Assembly (NCBI GenBank): GCA_035295745.1
Contig: DATGIL010000056.1
Span: 145,680 to 209,679, forward strand
Length of the DNA: 64,000 bases
Direction of reading: 5' to 3'
Source of the DNA: JAIQFL01 sp035295745
GTDB taxonomy: Bacteria; Acidobacteriota; Terriglobia; Bryobacterales; Bryobacteraceae
Shown here: positions 34,038 through 43,900 of the stretch, in pieces
Position numbering within the stretch: position 1 is the first letter of the stretch
Layout of the letters: each line of letters begins with the position of its first letter
The notes under the pieces: model-generated
Seen by the model: the letters and a program-made list of their open reading frames with translations, nothing else
Told to the model about the DNA's origin: nothing
Databases searched by the model: none
Program-made: the position numbers and the translations under genes

Positions 34038-35747
34038 TCATGCCAACAGTGCTTCACCCGATTGCCGCTTCTTCGCCACGATCAACTGCTGAGTCAATAC
34101 CAGAGGCCAGAGAGTCTGCTGATACATCACATCGCCCGATTCCCGAACTGCGGCAATGACTTCTTCAGGCTCCAGCGGCCGCTCATCGAAAAACTTCCAC
34201 ATCCCCACCAGTTCGATCAGATGCCGCGCAATGCGATAGAGGAATGTAGGCCTGGGAAAGGTGATGATCGCAATGCCGCCGGGGCGCAGTGCGTTGAAAT
34301 GCGCCAGGACTGCCTCACGCGTCCGCCGCGGATCGAAATGCTCCACCAGTCCGACGCTAAACACCAGATCGGCACTCTGGTCGAGCGATAGCGCCAGCAC
34401 ACTCTGTTGGTGCAGCCGCACGACGTCGCTGAGACCGGCTCGTTTCGCCAGCAACGAGAGGCCGTATTCGTTCGTGTCCACTACATCGTACGAGCCGCAC
34501 GGAACTTCCTCCAGAATACGATCCACAAAACAACTGTTGGCCCCGCCGATTTCGACGATGGAGATCCGTCCGCCCGGCGCGCCGGGAGTCACATAGCGGC
34601 GGATCATGTCCAACAGTCGAGCCGTCGTGTAGCGGCGAGTCAGCTTGGCCGTGGCGGGGACGCTGGTGTAGTAACTGTCCCAATTCGTCGCGGTGGGATT
34701 GGACTCGCGCCGCGTAAAGACGAAATCGCGCTGGATCGCGAAGTTGGCGATGAACAGAAGGCCTTCCGCGAGCAGTTTGGCCGCGATGGTGCGGACCCCG
34801 ACCACGTCGTGGAGCAGCCGGATCAGCGCATACGAGAGGAATCCGTTACAGACCACCAGCAGTACATATTTGGGGATCACGATGGTCTGGCGCTGTCGCG
34901 AATGAAACACCACGCGACGCGCTCCCGCGTAATTGAAGATCATCGCCACCAGCCGCGCCAGTGCCTGCGATTGCGCAATGCTCCCGGTCGCGCCCAAGGT
35001 CAGGGCAAACGTCACATTGTCGATCACCGCCGTGAGCAGAGAGAGGATACTGAAGCGGAGCAGTAGAACGTAGATGCGCATGGAGTCGAGAATCGGGTGA
35101 AAGTGCGAATGGCGGTTGCCTTCCAGGTAGATGGTGCGGATGGGCTCCTGCCAGATGGCGTAGCCCTGGTGCTTGCACGCCATCAACATGTCGAGTTCGA
35201 ACTCGTAGCCGGTGGAGGGCACACGCAGCAGGTGGGGAATCAGCGCTGCCGGGATTCCACGCAAGCCGGTCTGGGTATCTGAGAGATTCTGCCCCACCAT
35301 GAGGCGCATGAGCAGGTTGGTCGCGCGGTTGCCGACCAGGCTTTTCCACGGCACATCGCTGCTGAAGCTGCGCGAGCCCATGATCAGCGACGCGGGGTTC
35401 TCCTGGAGCCGCTGCGCCACGCGCACCACATCCTCGGGATGATGTTGCCCGTCGGCATCGGCGGTGACCACTCCCGGGCAGCCGGGAAATCGAACCAGCG
35501 CGAAGTTCATGCCGGTCTTCAGCGCGGCGCCTTTGCCCAAATTAACGGCGTGATGCAGAACGTGGACCCGATCCGATTGCGCCACCTGTTCCAGGTAGCG
35601 CTGGAAGTCGGGTCCGCTGCCATCGTTAATCACGATGATGGTCTGCACTCCCAGGGCAAGGAGGGCATCCACCAAGGCGGGCAATGCCTCGCCCGGTTGG
35701 TAGGCCGGAATCAGAATGGGTACTTCGGAAGCTGGAGCGGCGGTCAT
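34038..35747 (-). CDS. Three-domain fusion: GT2 glycosyltransferase, GtrA-like membrane domain, SAM methyltransferase
   Basis: About 569 residues from ATG 35747; a start at 35819 would add 24 polar residues. The first 230 residues are a GT2 polyprenyl-phosphate glycosyltransferase: 'PILIPAYQPGEALP', 'IIVINDGSGP', 'VNLGKGAALKTGMNFA', 'VTADADGQHHPEDVV' and 'DTQTGLRGIP'. Next is a four-helix GtrA-type segment ('LSLLTAVIDNVTFAL', 'RLVAMIFNYAGARRVVF', 'LFIANFAIQRDFVF'). The last 190 residues are a methyltransferase ('ISIVEIGGANSCFVD', 'SADLVFSVGLVEHFDP', 'LRPGGIAIITFPRP'). The GT2-GtrA pair usually makes and flips a lipid-linked sugar; the attached methyltransferase suggests modification of the same product. 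I do not know a named homologue. Confidence 0.85.
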   Translation of the reverse strand: MTAAPASEVPILIPAYQPGEALPALVDALLALGVQTIIVINDGSGPDFQRYLEQVAQSDRVHVLHHAVNLGKGAALKTGMNFALVRFPGCPGVVTADADGQHHPEDVVRVAQRLQENPASLIMGSRSFSSDVPWKSLVGNRATNLLMRLMVGQNLSDTQTGLRGIPAALIPHLLRVPSTGYEFELDMLMACKHQGYAIWQEPIRTIYLEGNRHSHFHPILDSMRIYVLLLRFSILSLLTAVIDNVTFALTLGATGSIAQSQALARLVAMIFNYAGARRVVFHSRQRQTIVIPKYVLLVVCNGFLSYALIRLLHDVVGVRTIAAKLLAEGLLFIANFAIQRDFVFTRRESNPTATNWDSYYTSVPATAKLTRRYTTARLLDMIRRYVTPGAPGGRISIVEIGGANSCFVDRILEEVPCGSYDVVDTNEYGLSLLAKRAGLSDVVRLHQQSVLALSLDQSADLVFSVGLVEHFDPRRTREAVLAHFNALRPGGIAIITFPRPTFLYRIARHLIELVGMWKFFDERPLEPEEVIAAVRESGDVMYQQTLWPLVLTQQLIVAKKRQSGEALLA

Positions 35748-35939
35748 TGCTGAATATGGTGCTGGGTCCTTGCTCCAGTTTCGCATCTTGGCGAGGAGAT
35801 TGGAGATGCGGGTGCACACGTCAAGACATTGGTGCTTAATAGTTCGGCCAGGGCAGGCTCATCCAGCGGCATATCGGACGGGTGCTGCCAAGCAGACGAT
35901 TTCGTACTCCATGGTCTCCCCCCGCCGAGTGGAAGCCAA

Positions 35940-37316
35940 TCAGGGCAATCGGGCGCCGGACATGGGTTCGCGGCCGGCCTGATACAGAATCAGGCTCGTG
36001 ACTCGGCCCTCGGAGCCAGTCTCAAAGACGATCTGTTTGTCAGTCACCCTGGCGAAGAAGTCCTTCTCCCCTTCGGCAAATAGTTCGAATTTAGGCGCGG
36101 CGAGCGGATCGCCAGACCGATTGTGAGGAAGCTGCACGAAGGCCTGTGCGAAGAGGCGCCCGCCGTCGCGGGTGATTTCGAAAATGAGGTCCGGCGTCAC
36201 CTGATAGCGCCCCGTGTAGCGATCGAGCAGATCAGGATCGATATTGATCTCGGTGCGCTGCTTTGGAGGTTCGGGATTGCCGAGCGGCACCTTTGGGTTC
36301 CAGATGTGACTACCGATGTCATCGACGCCGGAGGTCGTAGAAGCATTGGACAGTACAACGACCCCGGTACGCGCTTTCGGATCGCATCCGGCGAATGAGC
36401 GGAACCCCCCCGTGCCGCCTGAGTGCCAGGCGCTCTCTCCGAGAATATGCCACGCCAAACCGATCTCGGCCCTTGTCTTGCCGACCGGACGGCGAACCTT
36501 GAGCATCGCTTTCATAGCGCGTGCGAGAGGCGATTCCTTGTAGCCGAGGAACGCTTCGACGAACGTCAGCATGTCATGGACGGAGGAGCGCAGGGCGCCT
36601 GCACCCGCAAGCGTTGGAAGGTCCCAGTTGGCGACAGGCGCGAGCATCGCGGAGTGACCAGTCGCCATGCGCTGCTTCATGGAGCACGAAAGCGTAATCC
36701 CGGTATCCGGCATGCTGAGCAGTCGAGTGATGCGGGTTCCGATCAAAGTCTCATAATCGGTTCCGGCGCGATACGCGAGGAGGTGGCCGAGGAGTCCCGC
36801 GCCCAAGTTTGAATATTCGAATTCGGAACCGGGGTCGCGCGGCAGTTCATAGCCGGAAAGGAACTGATACAAATCGTCCACGCTGTAGTCGGCGTACGGA
36901 TTGCGCAGGTCCTTCGGCCTAAAGTTGCTGGGAAGGGACGGAAGCCCGGAGGTGTGAGTGGAAAGATCGAGCAGCGTGATGGATTTGCCGCTTCGCTTCG
37001 GCATCTGGACATGGCCGGGGAGATATTTTTCCGCTGGATCGTCGAGGGTGACCTCTTCGCGGTTCACCATGTCCGCCAATAGCAGCGACGTGAAGACCTT
37101 GGAGACGGATCCAATTTCGAAGATCGTATCCCCATCGAGCGTGCGTGGGTCGCCTTTGGCGAGGTTGCCAGCGGCGACAACGCGGCGGCCATTCGGGTCG
37201 ATGACACCCGCGACAATGCCGACCGCTTGCTTCTGTTGATCTACGCGTTTTACCAGGATTTCGCGGATTTCATCGGTGCTGAGAACTGGAAGTGGTTGGA
37301 AGGTATTCGGATTCAT
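35940..37316 (-). CDS. Serine hydrolase, class C beta-lactamase / penicillin-binding-protein-like
   Basis: 458 residues from ATG 37316; GTG 37367 is an alternative, and neither has a clear ribosome-binding site. Active-site motifs of the beta-lactamase/DD-peptidase clan are present: SxxK in 'FEIGSVSKVFTSLL', YxN in 'FEYSNLGAGLLGHLL' and HSGG in 'SAWHSGGTGGFRSFAG' (KTG equivalent). 'STHTSGLPSLPSNF' is typical of the esterase/AmpC-like group. The C-terminal 110 residues form an added lipocalin-like domain ('LLDRYTGRYQVTPDLIF'). No signal peptide is evident from either start, which is unusual for a peptidoglycan-acting enzyme, so a cytosolic esterase role is possible. Confidence 0.87.
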   Translation of the reverse strand: MNPNTFQPLPVLSTDEIREILVKRVDQQKQAVGIVAGVIDPNGRRVVAAGNLAKGDPRTLDGDTIFEIGSVSKVFTSLLLADMVNREEVTLDDPAEKYLPGHVQMPKRSGKSITLLDLSTHTSGLPSLPSNFRPKDLRNPYADYSVDDLYQFLSGYELPRDPGSEFEYSNLGAGLLGHLLAYRAGTDYETLIGTRITRLLSMPDTGITLSCSMKQRMATGHSAMLAPVANWDLPTLAGAGALRSSVHDMLTFVEAFLGYKESPLARAMKAMLKVRRPVGKTRAEIGLAWHILGESAWHSGGTGGFRSFAGCDPKARTGVVVLSNASTTSGVDDIGSHIWNPKVPLGNPEPPKQRTEINIDPDLLDRYTGRYQVTPDLIFEITRDGGRLFAQAFVQLPHNRSGDPLAAPKFELFAEGEKDFFARVTDKQIVFETGSEGRVTSLILYQAGREPMSGARLP

Positions 37317-37682
37317 AAATTTGTAAATGGACTCCACGCTGTGCCCTAATGAAGACCCAAAGGTCACTTAAAGAGACACACTTCGGCTGTGGTGCCGAAC
37401 ATTGTTGAGAGCGTTGGCCTAGCGAGGACGGGCGGAAAGCAGGCAATCCCGATGCGCGCCGATCATCGCAGTTTTGAGCGGATTGAATTCGTATCGCATA
37501 ACGGAGGTACCTCCTTTCCTCAGTTGAGGGCTCTTGAGAATATCATTAGTGCGCGGAACGCTGCAAGAGGTAAAACCGAGGAGCCAAGCTCGTACAGTCT
37601 CCGTCCCAGACCGGGGTACGCACCAGTCCGGCAGGGCGAAGCCCCCGCCTGGGAGCCCCTGGTATAAAATAAAGCAGCACTC
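37317..37682. other. Divergent intergenic region
   Basis: 366 bp between the divergent serine hydrolase and molybdopterin-oxidoreductase genes. It contains a perfect 12-bp palindrome, GGAGGTACCTCC, at 37503-37514 and a GC-rich stretch near 37630-37660 that can pair with itself. No coding frame is convincing. Promoters for both sides should be here. Confidence 0.5.
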
Positions 37683-38372
37683 ATGAATCGACGTCGATTC
37701 CTCGCCGCCGCAGCTCTGTCCGCCGCGGTACCAGCCCGCGCCGACGATCCCAAGACCAAATTACTGCTGCCGAGCGACGAGCCTGACGAGTTTCATTTTC
37801 GACTGATGTGGTACAACCCGGTGGCGCCCCTCGACCCCGCTACCTTCAAGCTGCAGATCTCGGGCTTGGTCGAAAAACCGCAGTCGCTCGCACTCGCCGA
37901 CTTGCGGCGCCTTCCACAAGAGTCGCAGAACACGCGCATGAAGTGCGTGCAGTGCTGGTCGTCGCGGACTACCTGGGGCGGATTCCGCTTCGGAAACCTG
38001 TTGGAAGTCGCCAAGCCGCTCAAGACCGCCAAAGCCGTCCGCTTCAACTGCGCAGACAAGTGGTACGAATACTTCTCGCTCGAAGATCTGACGAAACCTC
38101 GCGTTCTGCTGGCGCTCGACATGGCGGGCAAGCCACTCACCGACCGCCACGGCGCCCCGCTTCGCCTCATCGATCCCGGTCGTTACGGCTACAAGTCGGC
38201 CAAGCTGATCACATCCATCGAGTTTGTTCCCGAGGGCAAAGGCAGCATGGCTTGCGACATCGGCCCGTACTACTCGCCCACAGGTGAGATCAAATCGGGC
38301 TATGATCACCCTCTGGACATCGGCGCCGACGTCCGCCGCAAGATCTCAGGTGGAGAGATTACGGAGTACTGA
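37683..38372 (+). CDS. Tat-exported molybdopterin-dependent oxidoreductase (sulfite-oxidase/MsrP fold)
   Basis: 229 residues. The N-terminal NRRRFLAAAALSAAVPARA is a Tat signal (RRRF). The mature part has the sulfite-oxidase fold: 'FKLQISGLVEKPQSLALADLRRLP', the Mo-ligand cysteine in 'TRMKCVQCWSSRTTWGGF', 'VRFNCADKWYEYFSLEDL', 'LALDMAGKPLTDRHGAPLRL' and 'YGYKSAKLITSIEFV'. It is shorter than SorA and close to MsrP/YedY. No heme partner (MsrQ) is adjacent. It is first of four same-strand genes of which the next starts three bases after its stop, so the redox substrate may relate to that exported set. Confidence 0.9.
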   Translation: MNRRRFLAAAALSAAVPARADDPKTKLLLPSDEPDEFHFRLMWYNPVAPLDPATFKLQISGLVEKPQSLALADLRRLPQESQNTRMKCVQCWSSRTTWGGFRFGNLLEVAKPLKTAKAVRFNCADKWYEYFSLEDLTKPRVLLALDMAGKPLTDRHGAPLRLIDPGRYGYKSAKLITSIEFVPEGKGSMACDIGPYYSPTGEIKSGYDHPLDIGADVRRKISGGEITEY

Positions 38373-38375
38373 GCG

Positions 38376-39545
38376 ATGGTGAGGCTTTCCAAACGGCGCT
38401 TCGTGCAACTCGCCGGGCTGTCCATCGCCAACCGCATTGTGCCGCGCTGGCTCAGAGCCCAGGAGCCACGGGTGCAGGAACCATCGGCACGATCGGGTAA
38501 TAAGGTGATCGTGGTGACCTTTGGCGGCGGAGTGCGTTACTCCGAGACCTTCGCACCCGAGGGGCTTCGCAACATTCCTCGATTGGTGCAATTGCGCCCC
38601 GAAGGCTACTTCTTTAAGACCTGTACAAACTCCGGCGTGCTCTCTCACTTCAACTCCACGGCGAGTATCGTCACGGGCAACTGGCAACGCGTCGACGATT
38701 TCGGATTCCAGCCGCCCGCCGGTCCGACGCTCTTCGAGTATTACCGTAAGCAGTCGGGGGCCGGTCCGATGGACGCGTGGGCCATTGCCACTAACAAGAG
38801 CTTCGCTTCGATGGGATCAAGTTCCGATCGGGCTTTTGGCCTGCCGTTCGGCGCTAATGTGGTGCTTCCCAAGCAACTGCTGCTGGAGGCCGTGCAGGAT
38901 GTCGTGAAGAAGGGCACGGCCGGTGGAGTGGCGAACCGCGAGGACGTTTTAGCGCGGCTGGAAGGTGTGCTGAGCGAGGGATACGAAGGTGTCGGCTGGA
39001 CGATTTTCAAGGCTGGCCGCAAGCTCGATCAGCAAGTGCGCGACACACTCGTTCGCGGCCTGGTGGAATATATCAATGGGCCTGAGGCTCCGACCTCAGG
39101 AGACGAACTCACCTTCTTCATCACCCGCGAGATCATGCGCGAGTTTGCTCCGCGCCTCATGCTGGTGAATTTCTGGGACATGGATGTGGCGCACTGGGGC
39201 TCGTACTCGCTCTACTTGAACGCCATCACCAAGACGGACCGGCTGGTGGGCATGTTGTGGGACGAGATTCAGGCCAATTCTGCCTACCACGGCAAGACCA
39301 CCATGTTGGTGCTGCCGGAACTCGGCCGCGACGGCGACCAGAACACCGCCAACGGCTTTCTGAACCACCGCAGCGGCGATCCTTCGTGCCGCAACACCTG
39401 GCTGCTGGCGATGGGCGCTGGCGTCCCGAAAGGAGAGACCGACCGGCCCGTCTTTCACGTCGATGTGGCGGCCACCGCGGCCGGCCTGCTGGGAGTCAAG
39501 CCTGGCGGAATGACCGGCGTGCCGATGCGAGAGCTGTTGCTCTGA
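38376..39545 (+). CDS. Tat-exported alkaline-phosphatase-superfamily-like protein
   Basis: 389 residues. 'LSKRRFVQLAGLSIANRIV' is a Tat-like signal. The body resembles the sulfatase/alkaline-phosphatase fold used in DUF1501-like acidobacterial proteins: 'NKVIVVTFGGGVRYSETFAPEG', 'TASIVTGNW', 'LVNFWDMDVAHWGSYSLY', 'TTMLVLPELGRDG' and 'FHVDVAATAAGLLG'. Some metal ligands (Asp/His in 'NFWDMDVAHWG' and 'LNHRSGD') are present, but the usual early Asp/Ser-Thr nucleophile motif is not clear, so activity is uncertain. It starts three bases after the oxidoreductase and shares one base (TGATG) with the next gene. Confidence 0.7.
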   Translation: MVRLSKRRFVQLAGLSIANRIVPRWLRAQEPRVQEPSARSGNKVIVVTFGGGVRYSETFAPEGLRNIPRLVQLRPEGYFFKTCTNSGVLSHFNSTASIVTGNWQRVDDFGFQPPAGPTLFEYYRKQSGAGPMDAWAIATNKSFASMGSSSDRAFGLPFGANVVLPKQLLLEAVQDVVKKGTAGGVANREDVLARLEGVLSEGYEGVGWTIFKAGRKLDQQVRDTLVRGLVEYINGPEAPTSGDELTFFITREIMREFAPRLMLVNFWDMDVAHWGSYSLYLNAITKTDRLVGMLWDEIQANSAYHGKTTMLVLPELGRDGDQNTANGFLNHRSGDPSCRNTWLLAMGAGVPKGETDRPVFHVDVAATAAGLLGVKPGGMTGVPMRELLL

Positions 39546-40783
39546 TGCCTGCCAATTCCATCGACAAGCGCCTGCTCGAACGCCTCCCCGTCTCCTTCGC
39601 TTCGTACTGCCTCGATCAGATGAAGGACTGGGATCTGCTCTTTCCCGCGGAACAGGCCTATTTCGATCGCCTCTTTGCCCTACTTGATCGTTCCGGTCCC
39701 GAAGCCGTCGACCGCCTCTTCGGACCGCTGCGCGAGATCGAGCGCCAGATGGGTGTCAGCGATAAGAATTTTCCCAAGGGCCAGTTCAGTCTGGAGCAGG
39801 TAGACTTCCTCAATCGCAATCCACACTACACCGAGTGGCGCGGAGCCATCGCCAAAGTCTTCGCGCAACTCGATCCGCTGCTCGATGCCGAAGTGGCCCG
39901 CCGCAGTCATGCGCGCCTGGTGATTGCGCTCGCGCCGTCGCAGCTTCCCGCCGATCCCGGCCGCATGTGGACGCGATTTCAGGACCGCGGCAAGCGAATC
40001 GCGATCGACACACCGGATCGCGCCGATGCTTTCCTGCCTCTACTGCTCACCGGGCAGGAGCGCGGCGCGCCGACTATTGCGGAGTTGTTCGCAGCGGGCA
40101 AGAAGGGCGGCCCGTACACCTCCTGGATCGTCGAGGCCGGCTCCGATCTCTCGCGCATCGGCAGCGGCACGGCGCCGGTAGTGAAGTACAGCTACCAGGC
40201 GCTGGAGCCGTACCGGCAGCGTCTGATGAAAGAAGTGCAGGGCGTGGTGGACACGCAGGAAGTCCCGGGACCGCGGCAACTCAGCGCGCGCCTGAAGCAG
40301 ATGAAGATTCTGGCGTCGGAGGGCGGTTTCGCGGCCGACCCGATCCTCGCGGAATTCGCGCGCGCCATCCTGCTCAGTGGAAACGGCACGCTGCTGATCA
40401 ACAACACCTTCGTGGAATGGGCCACGGTGCAGGCGGTCCGCCGCGCCCGTCCCTCCGTATCCGTCGTCGGCTTCGGCATTCGCAACAAGATCAAGCCCTT
40501 CAGCAGTCTGTTGATCTTTGCCGATCAGAATGCTTCGAACCCGATTCCGTCGCAGATGGATACGCTGGGGTCGTACGTGGATCTGGAAGTTTTCTGGCAG
40601 TATATCTGGCAGGAATACGAGAAGTATGCCGAGTTTCGGAATAATACGGCATACCTGTTCGCGGGCGATGGCATGGAGGAGATGCTGGTGATCGCCCCGC
40701 AAGACTTTCCGCTGCTCAGCGCGCAGGGCTCCGTGAAGCTGCCCGCAGTATTCGCGGCGACCAAGGAGTGGCTGAATCTGTGA
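39545..40783 (+). CDS. Hypothetical protein in the exported-protein operon
   Basis: 412 residues from ATG 39545, which shares one base with the preceding stop. No signal peptide, membrane segment or family I recognise. Residues 1-75 are helical ('RLLERLPVSFASYCLDQMKDW'). The middle has mixed alpha/beta sequence with 'RLVIALAPSQLPADPGRMW' and 'TLLINNTFVEWATVQAV', followed by 'LLIFADQNASNPIPSQMDTLGSYVDLE'. The tight coupling to the phosphatase-like gene suggests a dedicated cytosolic partner. A full hairpin repeat starts two bases after its stop. Confidence 0.75.
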   Translation: MPANSIDKRLLERLPVSFASYCLDQMKDWDLLFPAEQAYFDRLFALLDRSGPEAVDRLFGPLREIERQMGVSDKNFPKGQFSLEQVDFLNRNPHYTEWRGAIAKVFAQLDPLLDAEVARRSHARLVIALAPSQLPADPGRMWTRFQDRGKRIAIDTPDRADAFLPLLLTGQERGAPTIAELFAAGKKGGPYTSWIVEAGSDLSRIGSGTAPVVKYSYQALEPYRQRLMKEVQGVVDTQEVPGPRQLSARLKQMKILASEGGFAADPILAEFARAILLSGNGTLLINNTFVEWATVQAVRRARPSVSVVGFGIRNKIKPFSSLLIFADQNASNPIPSQMDTLGSYVDLEVFWQYIWQEYEKYAEFRNNTAYLFAGDGMEEMLVIAPQDFPLLSAQGSVKLPAVFAATKEWLNL

Positions 40784-40784
40784 T

Positions 40785-40979
40785 GTGGCGCAAATACTCC
40801 TGTTTGCGGCGTCGAGACTCCTCTCGACGCTTCTCGGAGGTCCACCACTCCTGGCGCCCCGAAATGGTCATGGCACCTGCACGAAGGGAATCGAAGTCAG
40901 TCTCGATGCAACAGACTTGGTGCGTTCCCGCAAAGCGTCGAGAGAAGTCTCGACGTGGCAAACAGGGTGATTGCGCCAC
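40785..40979. repeat. Paired-hairpin dispersed repeat (copy 6)
   Basis: Full 195-bp copy. The left arm starts GTGGCGCAAATACTCC, with an inner hairpin of CGTCGAGA and TCTCGACG arms. The right arm has CGTCGAGA and TCTCGACG around GAAG, and ends TGATTGCGCCAC. It fills the space between the hypothetical gene and the UnbV-type gene. Confidence 0.88.
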
Positions 40980-40996
40980 AAGGCCAGCACAAAATC

Positions 40997-43900
40997 ATGA
41001 CGCGGCGTGAACTCCTAGCCACCCTCACCGCCGCGGCGTGCTGGCACCCGCGTCGCGCGCTCGCCGCGCCGTTTCCAGTCCATTTCCGCAAACCGAGCCC
41101 GCATGAATTGCTGGCCCCCTACATCCAGCCCGGTGCCGACGCCTTCCCCGGCGAAAAGGTCGCCATGGAGATCGCCGCCGAACTCCGCCGACTCGCCGCA
41201 AGCGGCGCGCTCCCGCTTCCGACCCGCCATCGGCCTGTCTCGCCCGACGTCTTCGAAGCGGACGTGTCCACCGCCAGTCCGCAGCCAGTCCAATCCATCC
41301 GTTTCTACGTGCTGCCCCTCGACACCATCCGCTATGAAATCCAGAACACCCAGCCCACCGGGGTCGAGTACCGTGTCGGCCACCTGCATTACCAATGGAA
41401 GGACGGGAAGTTCGCCGAGTTGCGCCCTGTGCGTGAAACGATGGCGCGCGTCCCTCACCCGCTCTTCCGCGACGTGACCGCCGAGCTCTTCGGCGCCAGC
41501 GACACCTTCCGCGAGCAACTCCTGCGAGGCATCCCCTACTGGCGGGCGCGCCTCGACTCGGCGTCGGGGATCGACATCTACGGCAACCAGGGCATCGCGG
41601 TCGGCGACTTCGATGACGACGGTCAGGACGAAGTCTACGTCTGCCAACCAGGCGGTCTGCCGAATCGCCTGTACCGTATGCGCGACGGCCACATGCAGGA
41701 CATCACGGACCACGCCGGCGTCGGCCTGCTGGACGACACTTCGAGCGCGCTCTTTCTCGATCTGCGCAACATCGGCCGTCAGGACCTGGTCGTCCTGCGT
41801 GCCTCCGGTCCGGTCCTTTTCCTCAATCAGGGAGACGGCACCTTCGCCCTGCGGCGCGACGCCTTCCAATTCCGCGCGCCCATCCAGGGCAGCTTCACCG
41901 GGATGTCCGCCGCCGATTACGACCGCGATGGACGCGTCGATCTTTACCTCTGCACCTACACCTATTTTCAGAGCGAAGATCAGTATCGCTATCCAGTTCC
42001 ATACCACGATGCGCAGAACGGTCCGCCCAACTATCTGTTCCGCAATCAGCTCAAGGCGGACGGATCCGGCGTGTTCGAGGATGTCACGGCATCCACGGGC
42101 CTCGATCAGAACAACAACCGCTTCAGCTTCGCCCCGGCATGGTGCGACTTCGACGGAGATGGCTGGCCCGACCTCTACGTCGCCAACGACTTTGGCCAGC
42201 ACAATCTCTACAAAAACACGCAGGGTCGCTTTCATGACATCGCGGCCGAGGCTTACGTCGAGGACATGGGCCCCGGCATGAGCGCCTCCTGGTTCGACTT
42301 CGACGACGACGGTCGCCCCGATCTCTACGTCTCGAACATGTGGAGCGAGGCCGGCCAGCGCGTAGTGCGCGAAGCGGCGTTTCGCCCAGTGAGCGAAGGT
42401 GGTTTGCGCGAGCCTTACCGCCGCCACACCAAGGGCAACTCGCTGTACCAGAATCGCGGCGACGGCACCTTCGCCGATGCCAGCGAAGGACAAGGTGTGG
42501 AGATGGGACGCTGGGCGTGGAGCTCCGGCGGATTCGATTTCGATAACGACCGCTCGCCCGAGATCTTCGTCACCTGCGGCATGTTGACCGGCCCGAACGA
42601 GACGGACCTTATGAGCTTCTTCTGGCGCCAGGTGGTTGCCAAATCGCCCATCTCGGCGGGCGAGCGCTCAGAGGCGTACGAGAACGGTTGGAATGCCATC
42701 AATCAACTAATTCGCGAAGACTACAGTTGGAATGGGCGCGAGCCGAACGTCTTTTACGCCCGCCGTAACGGCGCTTACCACGACCTGTCCGGCGTGAGTG
42801 GACTTGATTGCGCGCTCGACAGCCGCGCCTTCGCGGTCACCGATTTGGATGGCGACGGCAATCTCGACATCCTGCTGAAGAGCCGCCTGGGACCGCAGGT
42901 GAAGGCCTTTCAAAACGATTGCGCGGGCGGGAGAAAAGCGATCGGCATACGTCTGGTGGGAACGCGCTCGAATCGCGATGCCATTGGCGCGCGCGTGGAG
43001 GTGGACGGACGCATGCAGTTCGTCCAAGCCGGCTCGGGTTACGTCTCTCAGCACACCAAGGTGCTCTATTTCGGCCTGGGCGGCTCCGACCTGGCGAACC
43101 TGGTGCGCGTGCAATGGCCTACAGGCGCTCACCAGGAGTTCCGGGCGTTGACAGCGGGCTACCTCTACGAGATCACCGAAGGCTCCGTGGGATTGCGCCG
43201 CCAGGCCTTTCGCGGAGCCGCACACAAGCAGACGATACCTCCTCCGCAGGGCGACAATCAGACTCGCTCTCACGATACGTGGCTGCTGGAGGCGGTCCCG
43301 CTTCCGGACAAACGGAAAGGGCCCGGCCTGCTCTACATTGGCGAAGGCGAATCGCCGAACGTGCCGGCGGAGGTGGTGAATCTGCGCAAAGAATCGCCGG
43401 ACGTGGCCGCGGGATACGCGCTCTTTCGGCGTTACCTGCTCGATTGGCGGACCGCCTTGGTGCTGCCGCTCGTGTTGCTGATCGACGAGCAGAGCCGCGT
43501 CCACAAGCTCTATGCCAATGTGCCCGATGCCGCGACGCTCGGCGCCGATTTGAAGCTCATGCGCGACGGCAATCGCCGCGACCTGGCACTGCCGTTTCAT
43601 GGCGACTACCTCAATCTGGCGCGCCGCAACTACTTCAAACTCGGCGCCGCCTTTTACTGGGCGGGATATCCGGACCTGGCGCTCCCTTACCTGGAGGAGA
43701 CGGTCCGCCAGTCGCCCGAAAACGACAAGGCACTGAACGCGATCGGGCAGATTCACCTGGATGCCGGCCGCTTCGAGGCGGCGCGTCCGTATCTGCAAAA
43801 GGCAGTCGCCGTGAATCCGCGTCTCGGCGAAGCATGGAACAATTTGGGTGGCGTGGACTCGGGCTCGGGCAAGCTTCCTGCCGCGCTGGCAAACTATCAG

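Noticed and set aside
40955..40996. Upstream GTG start for the UnbV-type protein
   Set aside because: It lies inside the hairpin repeat and would put 14 residues before a clean RR signal peptide that begins at ATG 40997.
41015..42493. Minus-strand open frame of 492 codons opposite the UnbV-type gene
   Set aside because: Shadow of the repeated Asp/Gly codons of the FG-GAP loops, giving Val/Ile/Glu-rich artefact sequence. No ribosome-binding site or family pattern.
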